From assembly GCA_004554585.1 (NCBI GenBank), contig SFLH01000006.1, forward strand, positions 124,001 through 188,000: a DNA stretch of 64,000 nt. Direction: 5' to 3'. The notes under the pieces are model-generated. The model was not told where the DNA came from. It saw only the letters and a list, made by a program, of their open reading frames with translations, and ran no database searches. The number at the start of each line of letters is the position of its first letter. Within the stretch, counting starts at the first letter, position 1. Positions 62,635 through 64,000 of the stretch are shown piece by piece. The translations under genes were made by a program, and so were the position numbers. Source of the DNA: Clostridiales bacterium (GTDB lineage Bacteria; Bacillota; Clostridia; Oscillospirales; Oscillospiraceae).

Positions 62635-63891
62635 ATGAGAGACGTGTATGTCATCAGCTCCTGCCGTACTGCTGTCGGCACTTTCGGCGGTTCTCTGCGG
62701 GACGTCCCCGCTGCTGACCTGGGCGCTACTGTTATCGCTGAGGCCCTCAAGCGCGGCAACGTCAAGGGTGAGTGGCTGGACGAGGTCATGTTCGGCAATG
62801 TCCTCTCCGCTGCCCAGGGCCAGAACGTGGCTCGTCAGTGCATGGTCAAGGCCGGTGTGCCCCTGAAGGTGCCCGCCTACACCGTGAGCATGGTCTGCGG
62901 CTCCGGCCTGAAGTCCGTCATCGAGGGCGCCCGCGCCATCCAGTGCGGCGACGCTGACCTGGTGATGTGCGGCGGCACCGAGAGCATGAGCGGCGCTCCC
63001 TATGCCATCCCCACCAACCGTTGGGGCGCTCGTATGGGCCACACCCAGATCATCGACACCATGATCAAGGACGGCCTGTGGGACGCTTACAACAACTATC
63101 ACATGGGCACTACCGCCGAGAACATCTGCGACATCTGGGGCATCACCCGGGAAGAGCTGGATGAGTTCGGTTACAACTCCCAGATGAAGGCTCTGGCCGC
63201 CATCAAGTCCGGCCGTTTCGAGGACGAGATCGTGCCCGTCATGGTCAAGAAGAAGAAGGAGACCGTGGAGTTCAAGGTCGACGAGCATCCCAAGGACACC
63301 ACCCTGGAGAAGATGGCCAAGCTGAAGGGTGCTTTCCCCACCTCCGCTGACGGTTCCATCGACAAGGTGGAGATGACCTTCGAGGCCACCCACATGACCC
63401 CCTCCGCTGACAACACCGGCGTGCAGCGTGTCACCGCCGGCAACGCTTCCGGCCTGAACGACGGCGCTGCTGCCATCATCATCGCCTCTGAGGACGCTGT
63501 GAAGAAGTACAACCTCAAGCCCCTGTTCAAGGTGGTTTCCTGGGGCCAGGGCGGCGTCGATCCCAAGATCATGGGCACCGGCCCCATCCCCGCTTCCCGC
63601 CAGGCTCTGGCCAAGGCCAACCTGACCATCGACGACATGGACCTGATCGAGGCCAACGAGGCTTTCGCTGCTCAGTCCATCGCCGTGGCTCGTGAGCTGG
63701 GCTTCGACATGAGCAAGGTCAACGTCAACGGCGGTGCCATCGCCATCGGCCACCCCGTCGGCTGCTCCGGCGCCCGCATCATCGTCACCCTGCTGCACGA
63801 GATGATGAAGCGCCCCGACGCCAAGAAGGGTCTGGCTACCCTGTGCATCGGCGGCGGCCTGGGCGTTGCTGCCATCTTCGAGAAGTGCTAA
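62635..63891 (+). CDS. thlA: Acetyl-CoA acetyltransferase (thiolase)
   Basis: Condenses two acetyl-CoA to acetoacetyl-CoA, the entry step of clostridial butyrate formation. The 418-residue protein has the nucleophile C88 (SMVCGSG), H373 (GHPVGCSG) and C404 (LCIGGGLG), all in thiolase order. It is about 25 residues longer than typical ThlA because of an insertion near residues 238-265, just before TAGNASG. Codon choice is unusual for the window (many GCT, CGT, TCC and GTC), as in very highly expressed genes, and the promoter is strong. GGAGG lies 11 bases before the ATG. No other butyrate gene is within the window. Confidence 0.95.
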   Translation: MRDVYVISSCRTAVGTFGGSLRDVPAADLGATVIAEALKRGNVKGEWLDEVMFGNVLSAAQGQNVARQCMVKAGVPLKVPAYTVSMVCGSGLKSVIEGARAIQCGDADLVMCGGTESMSGAPYAIPTNRWGARMGHTQIIDTMIKDGLWDAYNNYHMGTTAENICDIWGITREELDEFGYNSQMKALAAIKSGRFEDEIVPVMVKKKKETVEFKVDEHPKDTTLEKMAKLKGAFPTSADGSIDKVEMTFEATHMTPSADNTGVQRVTAGNASGLNDGAAAIIIASEDAVKKYNLKPLFKVVSWGQGGVDPKIMGTGPIPASRQALAKANLTIDDMDLIEANEAFAAQSIAVARELGFDMSKVNVNGGAIAIGHPVGCSGARIIVTLLHEMMKRPDAKKGLATLCIGGGLGVAAIFEKC

Positions 63892-63922
63892 TTCACGGCT
63901 CGAGAGAACCTTTGCCTTTTTC

Positions 63923-63960
63923 TCCTCCCCGGCACCTCGGTGCCGGGGAGGATTCTTTTT
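63923..63960 (+). terminator. Terminator of thlA
   Basis: TCCTCCCCGGCAC pairs perfectly with GTGCCGGGGAGGA (13 bp, 4-base loop), followed by TTCTTTTT. The last 40 bases of the window hold no feature I can support. Confidence 0.93.
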
Positions 63961-64000
63961 CCCTGGAGGGTCTTTCCCTGGGGGACCTTCATTTTTGTAC

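Overview
This window reads as the chromosome of a GC-rich, spore-forming Firmicute. The gene content and order (miaB-mutS-mutL-miaA-hfq; yggS-sepF-divIVA-ileS-lspA-rluD; rapZ-whiA; spoIID; DUF1836; DUF4364; a TatD-linked radical SAM protein; a butyrate-type thiolase) and strong AGGAGG ribosome sites point to the Oscillospiraceae, near Flavonifractor, Lawsonibacter or Intestinimonas. This placement is inference; no 16S gene is present. Because the DNA is so GC-rich, nearly every real gene carries long shadow frames, which were left out. No CRISPR array, transposase, prophage or rRNA operon was seen.

Layout. 1-3.2 kb: a repeat copy, the topoisomerase IV A subunit (parC) and a lipoprotein. 3.2-4.7 kb: an RNA-rich stretch with tRNA-Gly(GCC), a duplicated 3' fragment of that tRNA, an Rrf2/IscR-type regulator and a tandem glycine riboswitch with no gene behind it. 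4.8-6.9 kb: the minus-strand operon DUF1836-tatD-radical SAM. 7.1-10.1 kb: small membrane and lipoprotein genes plus one decayed gene. 10.1-31.1 kb: a long plus-strand block holding metG, the miaB/mutS/mutL/miaA/hfq repair and tRNA-modification cluster, an HlyD-like adaptor with the yggS-sepF-divIVA division cluster, ileS, lspA and rluD, then a HAD phosphatase and an acetyltransferase. 31.2-36.2 kb (mostly minus): an XRE regulator divergent from a tiny gene, a solo B3/B4 protein, and an hsp20-clpB heat-shock pair behind a CIRCE element. 36.3-42.9 kb: an aminotransferase, a repeat-filled gap, a two-component system, spoIID and a YjjG-like phosphatase. 43-49.7 kb: an ECF sigma/anti-sigma pair, flavodoxin, nifS-nifU, deoC with a metallo-beta-lactamase-fold hydrolase, and lipoproteins. 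50-64 kb: a dicarboxylate/amino-acid symporter, rubrerythrin, an LEA-like lipoprotein, rapZ-whiA, dnaE, cardiolipin synthase, DUF4364 and a strongly promoted acetyl-CoA acetyltransferase.

The least ordinary content lies between the genes. (i) A complete tandem glycine riboswitch has its own consensus promoter and two terminators but no open reading frame on its strand; any read-through would run antisense into the radical SAM/tatD operon. (ii) Two families of structured intergenic repeats recur: AB, about 200-255 bp, four copies; and C, about 195 bp, three copies. Their hairpin arms change in a compensatory way between copies, so the folded structure rather than the bare sequence appears to be kept. 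(iii) Some regulatory links can be proposed inside the window: an Rrf2-type palindrome at the nifSU promoter, CIRCE at hsp20-clpB, and inverted half-sites between the XRE regulator and its small divergent partner.

All functional names rest on motif and family recognition by eye. Starts were chosen mainly from ribosome-binding-site position. No database search or folding program was run.
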